Below, piece after piece: positions 1 through 9,014 of a stretch of 64,000 nt of DNA. The stretch is from Variovorax ginsengisoli. GTDB taxonomy: Bacteria; Pseudomonadota; Gammaproteobacteria; Burkholderiales; Burkholderiaceae_C. The position numbers and the translations under genes are program-made. Where the stretch lies: positions 310,001 to 374,000 of the forward strand of contig NZ_RCZJ01000001.1 of assembly GCF_006438845.1 (NCBI RefSeq). The letters are read 5' to 3'. Numbering within the stretch: the first letter of the stretch is position 1; each line of letters starts with the position of its first letter. Under the pieces are notes generated by a model, which saw nothing but the letters and a program-made list of their open reading frames with translations, was not told the origin of the DNA and ran no database searches.

Positions 1-2
1 AA

Positions 3-722
<720 letters not shown>

Positions 723-742
723 TCGTTCTTCCTGCCGACGAG

Positions 743-770
743 GCCACCGTTCGCGGTGGCTTTTTTCTTT
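743..770 (+). terminator. Rho-independent terminator of ilvC
   Basis: A perfect 7-bp stem, GCCACCG (743-749) and CGGTGGC (754-760), with a TTCG tetraloop is followed directly by TTTTTTCTTT. It lies between the ilvC stop and the pssA start. Confidence 0.92.
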
Positions 771-806
771 TCAGCCGCGCAAGGGGCCTGAACTAAACTG
801 CCCGAG

Positions 807-1634
807 ATGCACGACGACACTCTTTCCGACGAAATTCAGCAGCCGCGCAAGCGCCGCAAGGGCATCTACATCCTGCCCAACCTCTTCACGCTGGCGGCGC
901 TGTTCGGCGGCTTCTATTCGGTCGTGATGGCGATGAACGCGCGCTTCGATCTGGCTGCGCTGGGCGTCTTTGCGGCCATGATCCTTGACAGCCTGGATGG
1001 GCGCGTGGCGCGCATGACGAACACGCAAAGTGCGTTCGGCGAGCAGATGGATTCGCTGTCGGACATGGTGTCCTTCGGCGCCGCGCCGGCGCTGATCGCC
1101 TATGAGTGGTCCCTCAAGGGCTTGGGACGCTGGGGCTGGATCGCAGCCTTCGTCTACTGCGCGTGTGCCGCATTGCGTCTGGCGCGCTTCAACGTGAACA
1201 CCGGCGTGGTCGACAAGCGCTGGTTCCAGGGCCTGCCTTCACCCGCCGCAGCGGCGCTCGTGGCCGGCTTCATCTGGCTCATGACCGAATGGGGCAAGCG
1301 CGGCGGCGAGGTGCTGTATCTCTCGTGGAACCAGATCACCTGGGTGACCTTCGCGTTCACGCTCTACGCCGGCCTGTCGATGGTGACAAACGCCCCGTTC
1401 TATAGCTTCAAGGATGTGCAGATGAAGAAGAGCGTGCCCTTCGCGGTCATCGTGCTGATCGCACTGGGCATCGCCGTGATCAACATCCATCCGCCGACCG
1501 TTCTGTTCAGCCTGTTCGTTGCCTACGGCCTGAGCGGCTACGTGGTGTACGCGTGGCGCAAGGCCAAGGGGCAGCAGGTGAGCATGATCAGTATTTCCAC
1601 CGACGAACCCGACGAGCGCGGGCTCCACAAGTAG
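807..1634 (+). CDS. pssA: CDP-diacylglycerol--serine O-phosphatidyltransferase
   Basis: Membrane phosphatidylserine synthase, which joins CDP-diacylglycerol and serine on the way to phosphatidylethanolamine. The CDP-alcohol phosphatidyltransferase signature D-G-x2-A-R-x8-G-x3-D-x3-D is complete: D64, G65, A68, R69, G78, D82, D86. Several hydrophobic segments surround it, and at 275 residues the length is normal. The N-terminus is basic (QQPRKRRKG) and probably cytosolic. No good Shine-Dalgarno site precedes the ATG. The position between ilvC and leuA is a common Burkholderiales arrangement. The end of this gene overlaps the proposed promoter of the leu leader. Confidence 0.95.
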   Translation: MHDDTLSDEIQQPRKRRKGIYILPNLFTLAALFGGFYSVVMAMNARFDLAALGVFAAMILDSLDGRVARMTNTQSAFGEQMDSLSDMVSFGAAPALIAYEWSLKGLGRWGWIAAFVYCACAALRLARFNVNTGVVDKRWFQGLPSPAAAALVAGFIWLMTEWGKRGGEVLYLSWNQITWVTFAFTLYAGLSMVTNAPFYSFKDVQMKKSVPFAVIVLIALGIAVINIHPPTVLFSLFVAYGLSGYVVYAWRKAKGQQVSMISISTDEPDERGLHK

Positions 1635-1652
1635 CGCCCGCTGTGCTACATT
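1624..1652 (+). promoter_or_regulatory. Candidate sigma-70 promoter for the leu leader
   Basis: TCCACA (1624-1629, 4 of 6 to the -35 consensus), 17 bases, then TACATT (1647-1652) as -10. Transcription would begin near 1659, only a few bases before the leader-peptide ATG at 1663. It overlaps the last codons of pssA. Inferred from spacing and consensus alone. Confidence 0.4.
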
Positions 1653-1662
1653 CGCGATTCTC

Positions 1663-1716
1663 ATGAACAAGATTTCGCTGGCACTACTACTCATCCCCCA
1701 CGGGCGGAGAAGGTAG
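1663..1716 (+). CDS. leuL: Leucine leader peptide (17 aa) of the leuA attenuator
   Basis: A 17-codon reading frame, MNKISLALLLIPHGRRR, lies between pssA and leuA. Its centre reads Leu-Ala-Leu-Leu-Leu-Ile, with CTA used twice in a row although CTA is rare in this GC-rich genome. Rare clustered codons for the end product are the hallmark of amino acid attenuators. The TAG stop at 1714 would place a terminating ribosome over bases 1700-1705, which can otherwise pair with the 5' arm of the terminator downstream. The peptide itself needs no function. No clear Shine-Dalgarno site is visible; the message may be nearly leaderless. Confidence 0.75.
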   Translation: MNKISLALLLIPHGRRR

Positions 1717-1771
1717 CGCACGCGCATCCCTCACCACGGCCCGTTCGCACCAGCAACGGGCCGTTTTGTTT
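1700..1771 (+). promoter_or_regulatory. Leucine attenuator: antiterminator and terminator hairpins
   Basis: The terminator is a perfect 9-bp stem, CGGCCCGTT (1737-1745) with AACGGGCCG (1755-1763), loop of 9, followed by TTTTGTTT. The segment ACGGGC (1700-1705) is the exact complement of GCCCGT (1739-1744) inside the 5' arm, so it can form a competing antiterminator. A ribosome stalled at the Leu codons (1678-1692) would leave 1700-1705 free and allow read-through into leuA; a ribosome at the stop codon would cover it and favour termination. Confidence 0.8.
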
Positions 1772-1811
1772 GGGGTTGCTGGTGGTCTCAACAACCATCG
1801 AAAGTATTGTC

Positions 1812-3509
1812 ATGCTGAAGCAACCGCAAGCCAAGTACCGCGCCTTTGCACCGATCGGCCTCAAGGACCGCACCTGGCCCGACGCCGTTCTGACGAAGGC
1901 CCCGATCTGGCTGTCGACGGACCTGCGGGACGGCAACCAAGCGCTCATCGAGCCGATGGACCTCGACCGCAAGTTGCGTATGTTCGACCTGCTCGTGCGC
2001 ATCGGCTTCAAGGAGATCGAGGTCGGCTTCCCGGCCGCATCGCAGGTGGAATTCGACTTCCTGCGCAAGCTCATCGACGAAGAACGCATCCCCGACGACG
2101 TGACCATCCAGGTGATGACGCCGGCGCGCGAAGAGCTCATCGAGCGCACCATCGAATCGCTGCGCGGCGCGCGCAAGGCGATCGTCCATGTCTACAACGC
2201 CGTAGCGCCGGTGTGGCGCGAAGTGGTGTTCGGCATGACCGTGCCCGAGGTGATGGCGCTCATCGACCGCAGCGTCGGCCAGGTCAAACGGCTGACCGAT
2301 GCACAGCCCCAAACCGAATGGGTGCTTCAGTATTCGCCCGAGGTGTTCTGCATGGCTGAACTCGAGGTGTCGTTGCAGGCCTGCGAGACCGCGATCATGG
2401 CGTGGGGCGCCGGGCGGCCCATCATTCTCAACTTGCCCACCACGGTGGAAGTCAGCACGCCCAACGGCTTCGCCGACCAGATCGAGTGGATGTGCCGCCG
2501 GTTCGCCGACCGCCCCCACGTGGTCGTGTCCGTACACCCACACAATGACCGCGGCACCGGCACCGCCTCCGCCGAGTTCGCATTGATGGCCGGCGCACAT
2601 CGCGTCGAAGGCTGCCTCTTCGGCAACGGCGAGCGCACCGGCAACCTCGACATCGTGAACGTCGCGCTCAATCTCTACGTTCAGGGCATCACGCCGAACC
2701 TCGACTTTTCGGACATCGACGCGATCCGCGCCGAGGTGGAGCACTGCAACCAGTTGCCGGTGCATCCGCGCCATCCGTACGCGGGCGACCTGGTCTACAC
2801 GTCGTTCTCGGGCTCGCACCAGGATGCCATCAAGAAGGCCTTCGCGATCCGCAAGGAAGGCGATGTCTGGGCGATTCCGTACCTTCCGATCGATCCGAAG
2901 GATCTCGGCCGCAGCTACGAAGCGGTGATCCGCGTGAACAGCCAGTCGGGCAAGGGCGGCATGGCCTACCTGCTCGAAAGCGAATACGGCATCGAGATGC
3001 CGCGTCGGCTGCAGATCGAATTCATGCAGACCGTGCAGCGCGTGATGGACGTCGCCGGCAAGGAACTCAGCGCGGCCGACCTCTACGCCCTTTTCGAGCG
3101 CGAGTACGGCCTCAAGACAGTGCAGACCCTGCAGCACCGCGTGATCGAAGAGCAGGGCGACGGCGCCTCCGCGTCGGTGGTGCTGCGCGGCGACTTGCCC
3201 TGGGGCGACGAAATTCGCCGCGTCGAAGGGCGCGGCAACGGCCCCATCGATGCGTTCATCCAGGCGCTGGCGGAAAGCACAGGGCACGCGATCCGCGTGA
3301 TCGACTATCACCAGCACGCCATCGGTGCGGGGGCCGACGCGCAGGCTGTCGCCTACCTCGAGATGCGGGTCGACGACCGGCACACGCTGTTCGGCGTGGG
3401 TATCGACCCCAACATCGTCTCGGCGTCTCTGAAAGCGATCGTCTCGGGACTGGCGCGCGCGCGGGCGCGCAACGCATCCAGCGCACAATCCGACACCGTC
3501 GCGGCCTGA
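1812..3509 (+). CDS. leuA: 2-isopropylmalate synthase, LeuA type 2
   Basis: Condenses acetyl-CoA with 2-oxoisovalerate, the first committed step to leucine. The HMG-CoA-lyase-like TIM barrel begins with [15 protein letters not shown], the form of the motif seen in the type 2 (actinobacterial and fungal-like) LeuA branch, and carries the metal-binding [11 protein letters not shown]-terminal LeuA dimer/regulatory domain, the usual site of leucine feedback, starts near residue 440. ATG 1812 was chosen because homologues begin MLK-P--KYR-F; it gives 565 residues. The gene is directly downstream of the leucine attenuator and 37 bases upstream of a second, different isopropylmalate synthase. Confidence 0.95.
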   Translation: MLKQPQAKYRAFAPIGLKDRTWPDAVLTKAPIWLSTDLRDGNQALIEPMDLDRKLRMFDLLVRIGFKEIEVGFPAASQVEFDFLRKLIDEERIPDDVTIQVMTPAREELIERTIESLRGARKAIVHVYNAVAPVWREVVFGMTVPEVMALIDRSVGQVKRLTDAQPQTEWVLQYSPEVFCMAELEVSLQACETAIMAWGAGRPIILNLPTTVEVSTPNGFADQIEWMCRRFADRPHVVVSVHPHNDRGTGTASAEFALMAGAHRVEGCLFGNGERTGNLDIVNVALNLYVQGITPNLDFSDIDAIRAEVEHCNQLPVHPRHPYAGDLVYTSFSGSHQDAIKKAFAIRKEGDVWAIPYLPIDPKDLGRSYEAVIRVNSQSGKGGMAYLLESEYGIEMPRRLQIEFMQTVQRVMDVAGKELSAADLYALFEREYGLKTVQTLQHRVIEEQGDGASASVVLRGDLPWGDEIRRVEGRGNGPIDAFIQALAESTGHAIRVIDYHQHAIGAGADAQAVAYLEMRVDDRHTLFGVGIDPNIVSASLKAIVSGLARARARNASSAQSDTVAA

Positions 3510-3546
3510 GCCGCCGCAGCCCCACAAGGAAGACAAGGACTCCACG

Positions 3547-5085
3547 ATGACCGACAAGCTGATCATTTTCGACACCACCTTGCGCGACGGCGAGCAGTCG
3601 CCCGGCGCGTCCATGACCAAGGACGAGAAGCTCCGCATCGCCAAGCAGTTGGAGCGTCTGCGGGTTGACGTGATCGAGGCCGGTTTTCCCGCGAGCTCCA
3701 ATGGCGATTTCGAGGCCGTGAGGCTGATCGCCAACGCCATCAAGGATTCGACCGTTTGCGGCCTCTCGCGCGCCAATGACCGCGATATCTCGCGGGCCGC
3801 CGAGGCCCTCAAGGGCGCGGCCAGCGGTCGGATCCACACGTTCATTGCCACCTCGCCGCTGCACATGGAGAAGAAGCTGCGGATGTCGCCCGACGAGGTG
3901 TTCGAGCAGGCGAAGCTGGCGGTGCGCTTCGCGCGCAATTTGGTGGGTGACGTCGAGTTCAGCCCGGAAGACGGTTACCGCAGCGACATGGACTTCCTCT
4001 GCCGCGTGCTCGAGGCCGTCATCGACGAGGGGGCCACGACCATCAACGTGCCGGACACCGTCGGCTACGCCATTCCCGAGCTGTACGGCAGCTTCATCAA
4101 GACCCTGCGGGAACGCGTGCCCAACAGCGACAAGGCCATCTGGTCGGTGCATTGCCACAACGACCTGGGCATGGCGGTGGCAAATTCGTTGGCCGGCGTG
4201 AAGATCGGCGGCGCCCGGCAGGTCGAATGCACCATCAACGGTCTGGGCGAGCGCGCAGGCAACTGCTCGCTCGAAGAGATCGTGATGGCGGTGAAGACCC
4301 GCAAGGACTATTTCGGCTTGGAGATGGGCATCGACGCGCAGCACCTGCTGGCGGCCAGCCGGATGGTGAGCCAGACGACCGGTTTCGTAGTGCAGCCCAA
4401 CAAGGCCGTGGTCGGTGCGAATGCGTTCGCGCATGCCTCCGGCATCCATCAGGATGGGGTGCTGAAGGCGCGCGACACCTACGAAATCATGCGGGCCGAG
4501 GACGTCGGCTGGAGCCACAACAAGATCGTGCTGGGCAAACTCAGCGGTCGCAACGCCTTCAAGCAACGGCTGGTCGAATTGGGCGTGACCATGCAGAGCG
4601 AGGCCGACATCAACGCCGCCTTTGCCCGCTTCAAGGAGTTGGCCGACCGCAAGAGCGAAATCTTCGATGAGGACATCCTCGCGCTGGTCAGCGACGAAGA
4701 GGGGTCGAACGTTGGAGAGCAGTTCGGCTTCGTCTCCCTGGCGCAGCACAGCGAGACCGGCGAACGGCCTCAGGCCCGCGTCGTTTTCACCGTGCAGGGC
4801 AAGGAAGTGACCGCCGAGTCCGACGGCAATGGCCCGGTTGATGCTTCATTGAAAGCGATCGAGTCGCATGTGCGAAGCGGTGCAGAGATGGTGCTCTATT
4901 CGGTCAATGCGATCAGCGGATCCACAGAAAGCCAGGGTGAAGTGACGGTGCGGCTGCAGAACGCCGGCCGCGTGGTCAATGGCGTGGGCGCCGATCCAGA
5001 CATCGTCGTGGCATCTGCCAAGGCTTATTTGAGTGCGCTCAACAAGTTACAGAGCCAAGCTGAGAGAGTAGCGGCACAAGGTTAG
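3547..5085 (+). CDS. leuA: 2-isopropylmalate synthase, bacterial LeuA type
   Basis: Second enzyme of the same activity, from the main bacterial LeuA family (512 residues). Visible are [15 protein letters not shown] at the barrel start, the metal site [17 protein letters not shown], the substrate-loop segment [11 protein letters not shown] and a C-terminal regulatory domain from about residue 385. It differs from the upstream leuA throughout, so this is not a recent duplication. A GGAAG-type ribosome site lies just upstream and the short gap implies cotranscription under the same attenuator. A role in a related condensation, such as homocitrate or citramalate formation, cannot be excluded by reading. 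Confidence 0.93.
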   Translation: MTDKLIIFDTTLRDGEQSPGASMTKDEKLRIAKQLERLRVDVIEAGFPASSNGDFEAVRLIANAIKDSTVCGLSRANDRDISRAAEALKGAASGRIHTFIATSPLHMEKKLRMSPDEVFEQAKLAVRFARNLVGDVEFSPEDGYRSDMDFLCRVLEAVIDEGATTINVPDTVGYAIPELYGSFIKTLRERVPNSDKAIWSVHCHNDLGMAVANSLAGVKIGGARQVECTINGLGERAGNCSLEEIVMAVKTRKDYFGLEMGIDAQHLLAASRMVSQTTGFVVQPNKAVVGANAFAHASGIHQDGVLKARDTYEIMRAEDVGWSHNKIVLGKLSGRNAFKQRLVELGVTMQSEADINAAFARFKELADRKSEIFDEDILALVSDEEGSNVGEQFGFVSLAQHSETGERPQARVVFTVQGKEVTAESDGNGPVDASLKAIESHVRSGAEMVLYSVNAISGSTESQGEVTVRLQNAGRVVNGVGADPDIVVASAKAYLSALNKLQSQAERVAAQG

Positions 5086-5138
5086 GTTTATCGCGATCCT
5101 TTCGTTTCGAGTGAAGAACGGGACGCAAGTAACTGTTA

Positions 5139-5167
5139 TTGCGTGCTTTTTTCGATTTAGATACACT
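5139..5167 (+). promoter_or_regulatory. Weak candidate promoter for the S11 peptidase gene
   Basis: TTGCGT (5139-5144), 17 bases, TACACT (5162-5167), in an AT-richer gap between leuA and the peptidase gene. Consensus match is modest (3 and 4 of 6). Confidence 0.3.
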
Positions 5168-5198
5168 GCGGGTCCTTGTCGCCGCTGGAGATTCCTTG

Positions 5199-6371
5199 AT
5201 GCCTGAAGCCCGCCCCCACCGAGTTTCACCCCAGCGTTTGCGCTTTGCACTTCGTCTGTTGACCACCGCCGTCTGCGCTGCGGCCCTGCTGGCACCGGCC
5301 GCGCAGGCCGCCGCCAAGCGGCCTGTTGCCGCTAAAAAGAGCCAAACCAGCCCTGACGCCAAGCGCGGCAAGACGACCAAGACCGTCGCGGCGCAACGCA
5401 GCGCCAAGGCGGCACCGGCCGACAAGGCCGATCGCACCGTGCGGGGCGGCAAGAACGTCGTCGCGACCATCCGCAAGAAAGACGGGAAAACCGTGGTCGC
5501 GGTGCAGCGTCGTTCCGTGGTGCGCGTGGCCGAACCGGCGCGCCTCTCCTATGGGCAACTCGCCGGCCTGCACAGCACCAACGACGCGCTCGACCTCAAG
5601 TCGAGTGCTGCACTGGTCATCGACCAGGACACGCGAGAGGTGCTGTTCAGCAAGAACGACCATGCCGTGCTGCCTATTGCTTCCCTGACCAAGCTCATGA
5701 CAGGCCTGCTTGTGAGCGAAGCCCATTTGCCGATGGACGAACTCGTCACCATCACCCAGGACGACGTCGACACCGAGAAGGGCAGCAGCTCGCGCCTGCG
5801 CATCGGTGCCACGCTGTCGCGCGGCGAACTGCTGCACCTGGCGTTGATGTCCAGCGAAAACCGCGCCGCACATGCACTGGGCCGCACCTACCCCGGCGGC
5901 CTCTCGACCTTCGTCAGCATGATGAACGCCAAGGCGCGCACGCTCGGCATGAAGGACACGCGCTATGTCGAGCCGACCGGCCTGTCGAGCCAGAACCAGT
6001 CGAGTGCGCAGGATCTGGCGTTGCTCGTGAGCGCAGCCTCTTCCGACGCGATGGTTCGCGAGCTGTCGACGTCGCCCGGTTACCAGGTCGAAGTGGGCAA
6101 CCGCATGTTGCAGTACACGACCACCAACCGGCTGGTGAAGAATCCCGATTGGGAAATTGGTCTGCAGAAGACCGGCTACATCTCCGAGGCCGGTCAGTGC
6201 CTGGTGATGCAGACGCGCATCGCCGGGCGGAAGCTGATCATGGTGTTCCTGGATTCCGCCGGCAAGCTCAGCCGTATCGGCGATGCCGAGCGCGTGCGGC
6301 GCTGGGTCGAAGCGACACACCTGATGTCGCCGTCGATGCAGGCTTCTTCGCAGCACGCTGCGGGGGACTGA
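5199..6371 (+). CDS. pbpG: D-alanyl-D-alanine endopeptidase/carboxypeptidase (peptidase S11)
   Basis: Periplasmic penicillin-binding protein that cuts peptidoglycan cross-links or terminal D-Ala. The active-site triad is complete: S162-L-T-K165, S219-E-N221 and K324-T-G326. The ATG at 5199, preceded by CTGGAG, gives a Sec signal peptide ending near AAQAAAK and then a Lys/Ala-rich stretch of about 90 residues before the catalytic domain, probably a disordered linker or wall-binding tail. At 390 residues it is longer than E. coli PBP7 because of that stretch. PbpG is preferred over DacA by the short C-terminus without an amphipathic membrane anchor. Confidence 0.88.
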   Translation: MPEARPHRVSPQRLRFALRLLTTAVCAAALLAPAAQAAAKRPVAAKKSQTSPDAKRGKTTKTVAAQRSAKAAPADKADRTVRGGKNVVATIRKKDGKTVVAVQRRSVVRVAEPARLSYGQLAGLHSTNDALDLKSSAALVIDQDTREVLFSKNDHAVLPIASLTKLMTGLLVSEAHLPMDELVTITQDDVDTEKGSSSRLRIGATLSRGELLHLALMSSENRAAHALGRTYPGGLSTFVSMMNAKARTLGMKDTRYVEPTGLSSQNQSSAQDLALLVSAASSDAMVRELSTSPGYQVEVGNRMLQYTTTNRLVKNPDWEIGLQKTGYISEAGQCLVMQTRIAGRKLIMVFLDSAGKLSRIGDAERVRRWVEATHLMSPSMQASSQHAAGD

Positions 6372-6508
6372 CCCCATCCCGAGGTCTCGCACACTGCGTG
6401 TCGCTTCGCCAACCCCTACCGGGGGCGACACCAGCGGCCCGGCAAAGCCGGTTCCGCGGTGCCTCGCGAATGCATACTTGAGCCGCTCTTGATTGGCGAC
6501 CCGCAGTA

Positions 6509-7303
6509 TCAGGGATTGGCAGGCGCGTTCTGGTTGTAGCCCAGGGCATTCGAGATTTCGGCGGCTGTGGCTTGCAGCTTCGGTAGCCAGCCTTCGTCGA
6601 GCCGATCCGCCGGAGCGGAGATCGACAAGCCTGCGACCAGCTTGCTCTGATCGTCGTAGATCCCGGCTGCCATGCAGCGCACCCCCAGTTCCAACTCTTC
6701 GTTGTCACGTGCAATGCCGTACTGGCGTGCTTTGGACAACTCGCGCTCCAGCAGCGGTAGCTGTGTGATGCTGTTGCGGGTATGGCCGGCGAGTCCGGTG
6801 CGCGTGGCGTAGCTGCGCACACGTTGCGGGTCATCCGCGGCCAGGAACAGCTTGCCGGTCGATGTGAGATGCAGCGGGGCCCGTCCACCGATCGCACGCA
6901 CCACCTGCATGCCGGAGCGTTCGCTGTATGAGCGCTCGATGTACACGATCTCGTCGCCCTGCCGCATGCTGAGGTTGACCGGCTGCTGTGTGAGCTTGTG
7001 CAGTTCGCGCATCGGTGTGAGCGCCGCGTCGCGCACATTGAGACGCCCCTTTACCAAGTTGCCCAGCTCCAGCAGACGCATGCCCAGCCGATAGCTGCCC
7101 GCTTCGGGCCGGTCGACAAAGCGACCGATCGTCAGATCGTTGAGGATGCGGTGGGTGGTCGACGGGTGAAGCCCGGTCTTCTCGCTGATCTCCTTGAGGG
7201 AGATCGCTTCTTCGCGCGAGGCCAGCACGTCGATCAACGAAAACATGCGTTCGATGACCTGGATGACCGGCGTGGCAGGAACGTCTGATTGTGGTTTTCT
7301 CAT
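6509..7303 (-). CDS. IclR-family transcriptional regulator
   Basis: One-domain HTH plus effector regulator of 264 residues. The N-terminal winged helix reads VIERMFSLIDVLAS...LKEISEKTGLHPSTTHRILNDL, standard for IclR; the C-terminal ligand domain has the usual TSTGKLFLAA and the core G-x4-DNEELELGVRCMA. ATG 7303 was chosen because upstream residues in frame look non-coding. It lies 44 bases downstream of bpt on the same strand, so aat-bpt-iclR may be one unit. The target genes are not evident; no catabolic operon is next to it. Confidence 0.88.
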   Translation of the reverse strand: MRKPQSDVPATPVIQVIERMFSLIDVLASREEAISLKEISEKTGLHPSTTHRILNDLTIGRFVDRPEAGSYRLGMRLLELGNLVKGRLNVRDAALTPMRELHKLTQQPVNLSMRQGDEIVYIERSYSERSGMQVVRAIGGRAPLHLTSTGKLFLAADDPQRVRSYATRTGLAGHTRNSITQLPLLERELSKARQYGIARDNEELELGVRCMAAGIYDDQSKLVAGLSISAPADRLDEGWLPKLQATAAEISNALGYNQNAPANP

Positions 7304-7347
7304 GGGCGCAACACGGTAGCGTCCTGGGCAGGACTCAGGTTGCAATT

Positions 7348-8094
7348 TTATCTGGTGAAATCGGCAGACTGCCAATCTCCGTCGATGAGCAGTTCGTGCG
7401 GCCCGAACCGCGCCTTGTAGTTCATCTTCGGGCTGCCTGCGATCCAGTACCCGAGATAGACGTAGGGAAGGCCGAGCCGACGTGCCTGCGCGATCTGCCA
7501 CAACACGCCATAAGTCCCGTAGCCAGCGCCTTCCTCAGGTTCGTAGAAGGTGTAGACCGCGGAAATACCGTCGTCGAGCACATCGAGGATCGACACCATC
7601 TTCAAGGCGCCCACACTGCCATCTGGCAGTGTTTCGCGAAATTCCACCATCCGTGAGTTGACCCGGCTCTGCAGGAGGAACTGCGTGTATTGGTCGATGC
7701 TGTCGTGGTCCATGCCGCCACCCGAATGGCGGCCGTTCTGGTAGCGCAGATAGAGCTGGTAGTGCTCGGGCACGAAGCAGAGCTTGAGCACGCGCACTTG
7801 CAGCGCCGCGTGCCGCGACGAGGCGCGACGCTGGCTGCGGTTGGGTTGAAAGTCGTCGGCGCGTACGCGCAACGGCACGCACGCCGTGCAACCGTCGCAA
7901 TAGGGCCGGTACGTGAACATGCCGCTGCGCCGAAAACCGTTTCGCACCAGGTCGGAGTACGCGTCGTTGTGGATCAGGTGGCTGGGCGTCGCGACCTGCG
8001 AGCGCGCCTGACGGTCCGGCAGATAGCTGCAGGGATAGGGCGCCGTTGCATAGAACTGCAACGTGTGGAGCGGGAGTTCCTTGAGGTGCGTCAC
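7348..8094 (-). CDS. bpt: Arginyl/aspartate-glutamate leucyltransferase of the N-end rule
   Basis: Transfers leucine from Leu-tRNA to proteins with N-terminal Asp or Glu, marking them for ClpAPS degradation (Bpt family, related to eukaryotic ATE1). Motifs include [13 protein letters not shown], the conserved Cys cluster Y-C-D-G-C-x2-C, and [20 protein letters not shown] near the C-terminus; 248 residues is the expected length. The GTG start at 8094 overlaps the aat stop as GTGA, so the two transferases are translationally coupled. Upstream in-frame sequence lies inside aat in another frame and is not part of this protein. Confidence 0.93.
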   Translation of the reverse strand: MTHLKELPLHTLQFYATAPYPCSYLPDRQARSQVATPSHLIHNDAYSDLVRNGFRRSGMFTYRPYCDGCTACVPLRVRADDFQPNRSQRRASSRHAALQVRVLKLCFVPEHYQLYLRYQNGRHSGGGMDHDSIDQYTQFLLQSRVNSRMVEFRETLPDGSVGALKMVSILDVLDDGISAVYTFYEPEEGAGYGTYGVLWQIAQARRLGLPYVYLGYWIAGSPKMNYKARFGPHELLIDGDWQSADFTR

Positions 8095-8843
8095 GTGGCT
8101 TGGAATGAGCGTGTGGGCAGGAGTCGCGACCAGTATACGGGCTCGAAATGCCATGCTGGCGCTGCTTGCGTACGCGCACGTTCGACATGTTCGACGAAGC
8201 GCGCCCGCGGCATTTCCGCTGCGCCCAGGCTCGCGAGATGGGCGGTGTTCTGCTGGCAATCGATCCGTTCGATGCCGTGGTGCAGGCTGAAACACACCAG
8301 CGCGGCCAGCGCGATCTTCGATGCGTCCGTGCGCTGCGCGAACATCGATTCGCCGAACACGGCGCGGCCGATCGCCACGCAGTACAGCCCGCCAACCCGC
8401 TCCCCGTCGATCCACGTCTCCACGCTGTGCGCGTACCCGGCCCGGTGCAGCGCGCCATAGGCCTCGAGCATCGGCGGCACGATCCACGTGCCCGACTGAC
8501 CTTCGCGCGGCGCGCTCGAACAGGCACGGATCACGGCGTCGAAGTCGTGGTCGATGCGGATTTCGCAGCGCGCATCGGCGCGAAAGGCCTGCAGCACCTT
8601 GCGCAGCGAGCGGTGCAGCTTGAAGGCCGTCGGCGCCAGTGTCATGCGCGGGTCGGGGCTCCACCAGAGAATGGGTTGGTCTCCGCTGAACCACGGAAAT
8701 ACCGCGTGTCCGTAGGCATCGAGCAGGGTCGGCACATCGAGAGCGCCACCGGCTGCGAGCAAGCCGGGCACCGGATCATCGGGGCCCCAGGCACGGTCCG
8801 GGTCAGGCAGTGGGTCGCAGGGGGCAAGCCATGGAAGTTGCAT
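8091..8843 (-). CDS. aat: Leucyl/phenylalanyl-tRNA--protein transferase
   Basis: Adds Leu or Phe to proteins with N-terminal Arg or Lys, the other bacterial N-end-rule transferase. The protein starts at ATG 8843 (MQLPWLAP) and has 250 residues. Family motifs: [49 protein letters not shown] and the core [18 protein letters not shown]. It is cotranscribed with and overlaps bpt. Cytosolic. Confidence 0.95.
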   Translation of the reverse strand: MQLPWLAPCDPLPDPDRAWGPDDPVPGLLAAGGALDVPTLLDAYGHAVFPWFSGDQPILWWSPDPRMTLAPTAFKLHRSLRKVLQAFRADARCEIRIDHDFDAVIRACSSAPREGQSGTWIVPPMLEAYGALHRAGYAHSVETWIDGERVGGLYCVAIGRAVFGESMFAQRTDASKIALAALVCFSLHHGIERIDCQQNTAHLASLGAAEMPRARFVEHVERARTQAAPAWHFEPVYWSRLLPTRSFQAT

Positions 8844-9014
8844 GGCGCAGGTATACACGGCTTTGTCGCAGCGTCGGCCCGTCGGTCGAAGGCTCGAGCC
8901 GTCGCGCCGAGCACTGCAGCCAACCCGGCCGCGCCCTATAGTGAGCCCCGCGCATTCCGGATCGCGGCCGGCGCGCCCAAACCCGCTTCGCTGTTTTTTT
9001 TCGCAGGACCCCAC

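Noticed and set aside
1788..3938. Long minus-strand open frame of about 700 codons across both leuA genes
   Set aside because: Mirror frame of a high-GC coding region; its His/Arg/Val-rich protein has no motif and the plus strand encodes well-defined enzymes.
6437..6455. Hairpin CCGGC-AAA-GCCGG between the S11 peptidase and iclR
   Set aside because: Short stem with no T-run on either side; not good enough to call a terminator.
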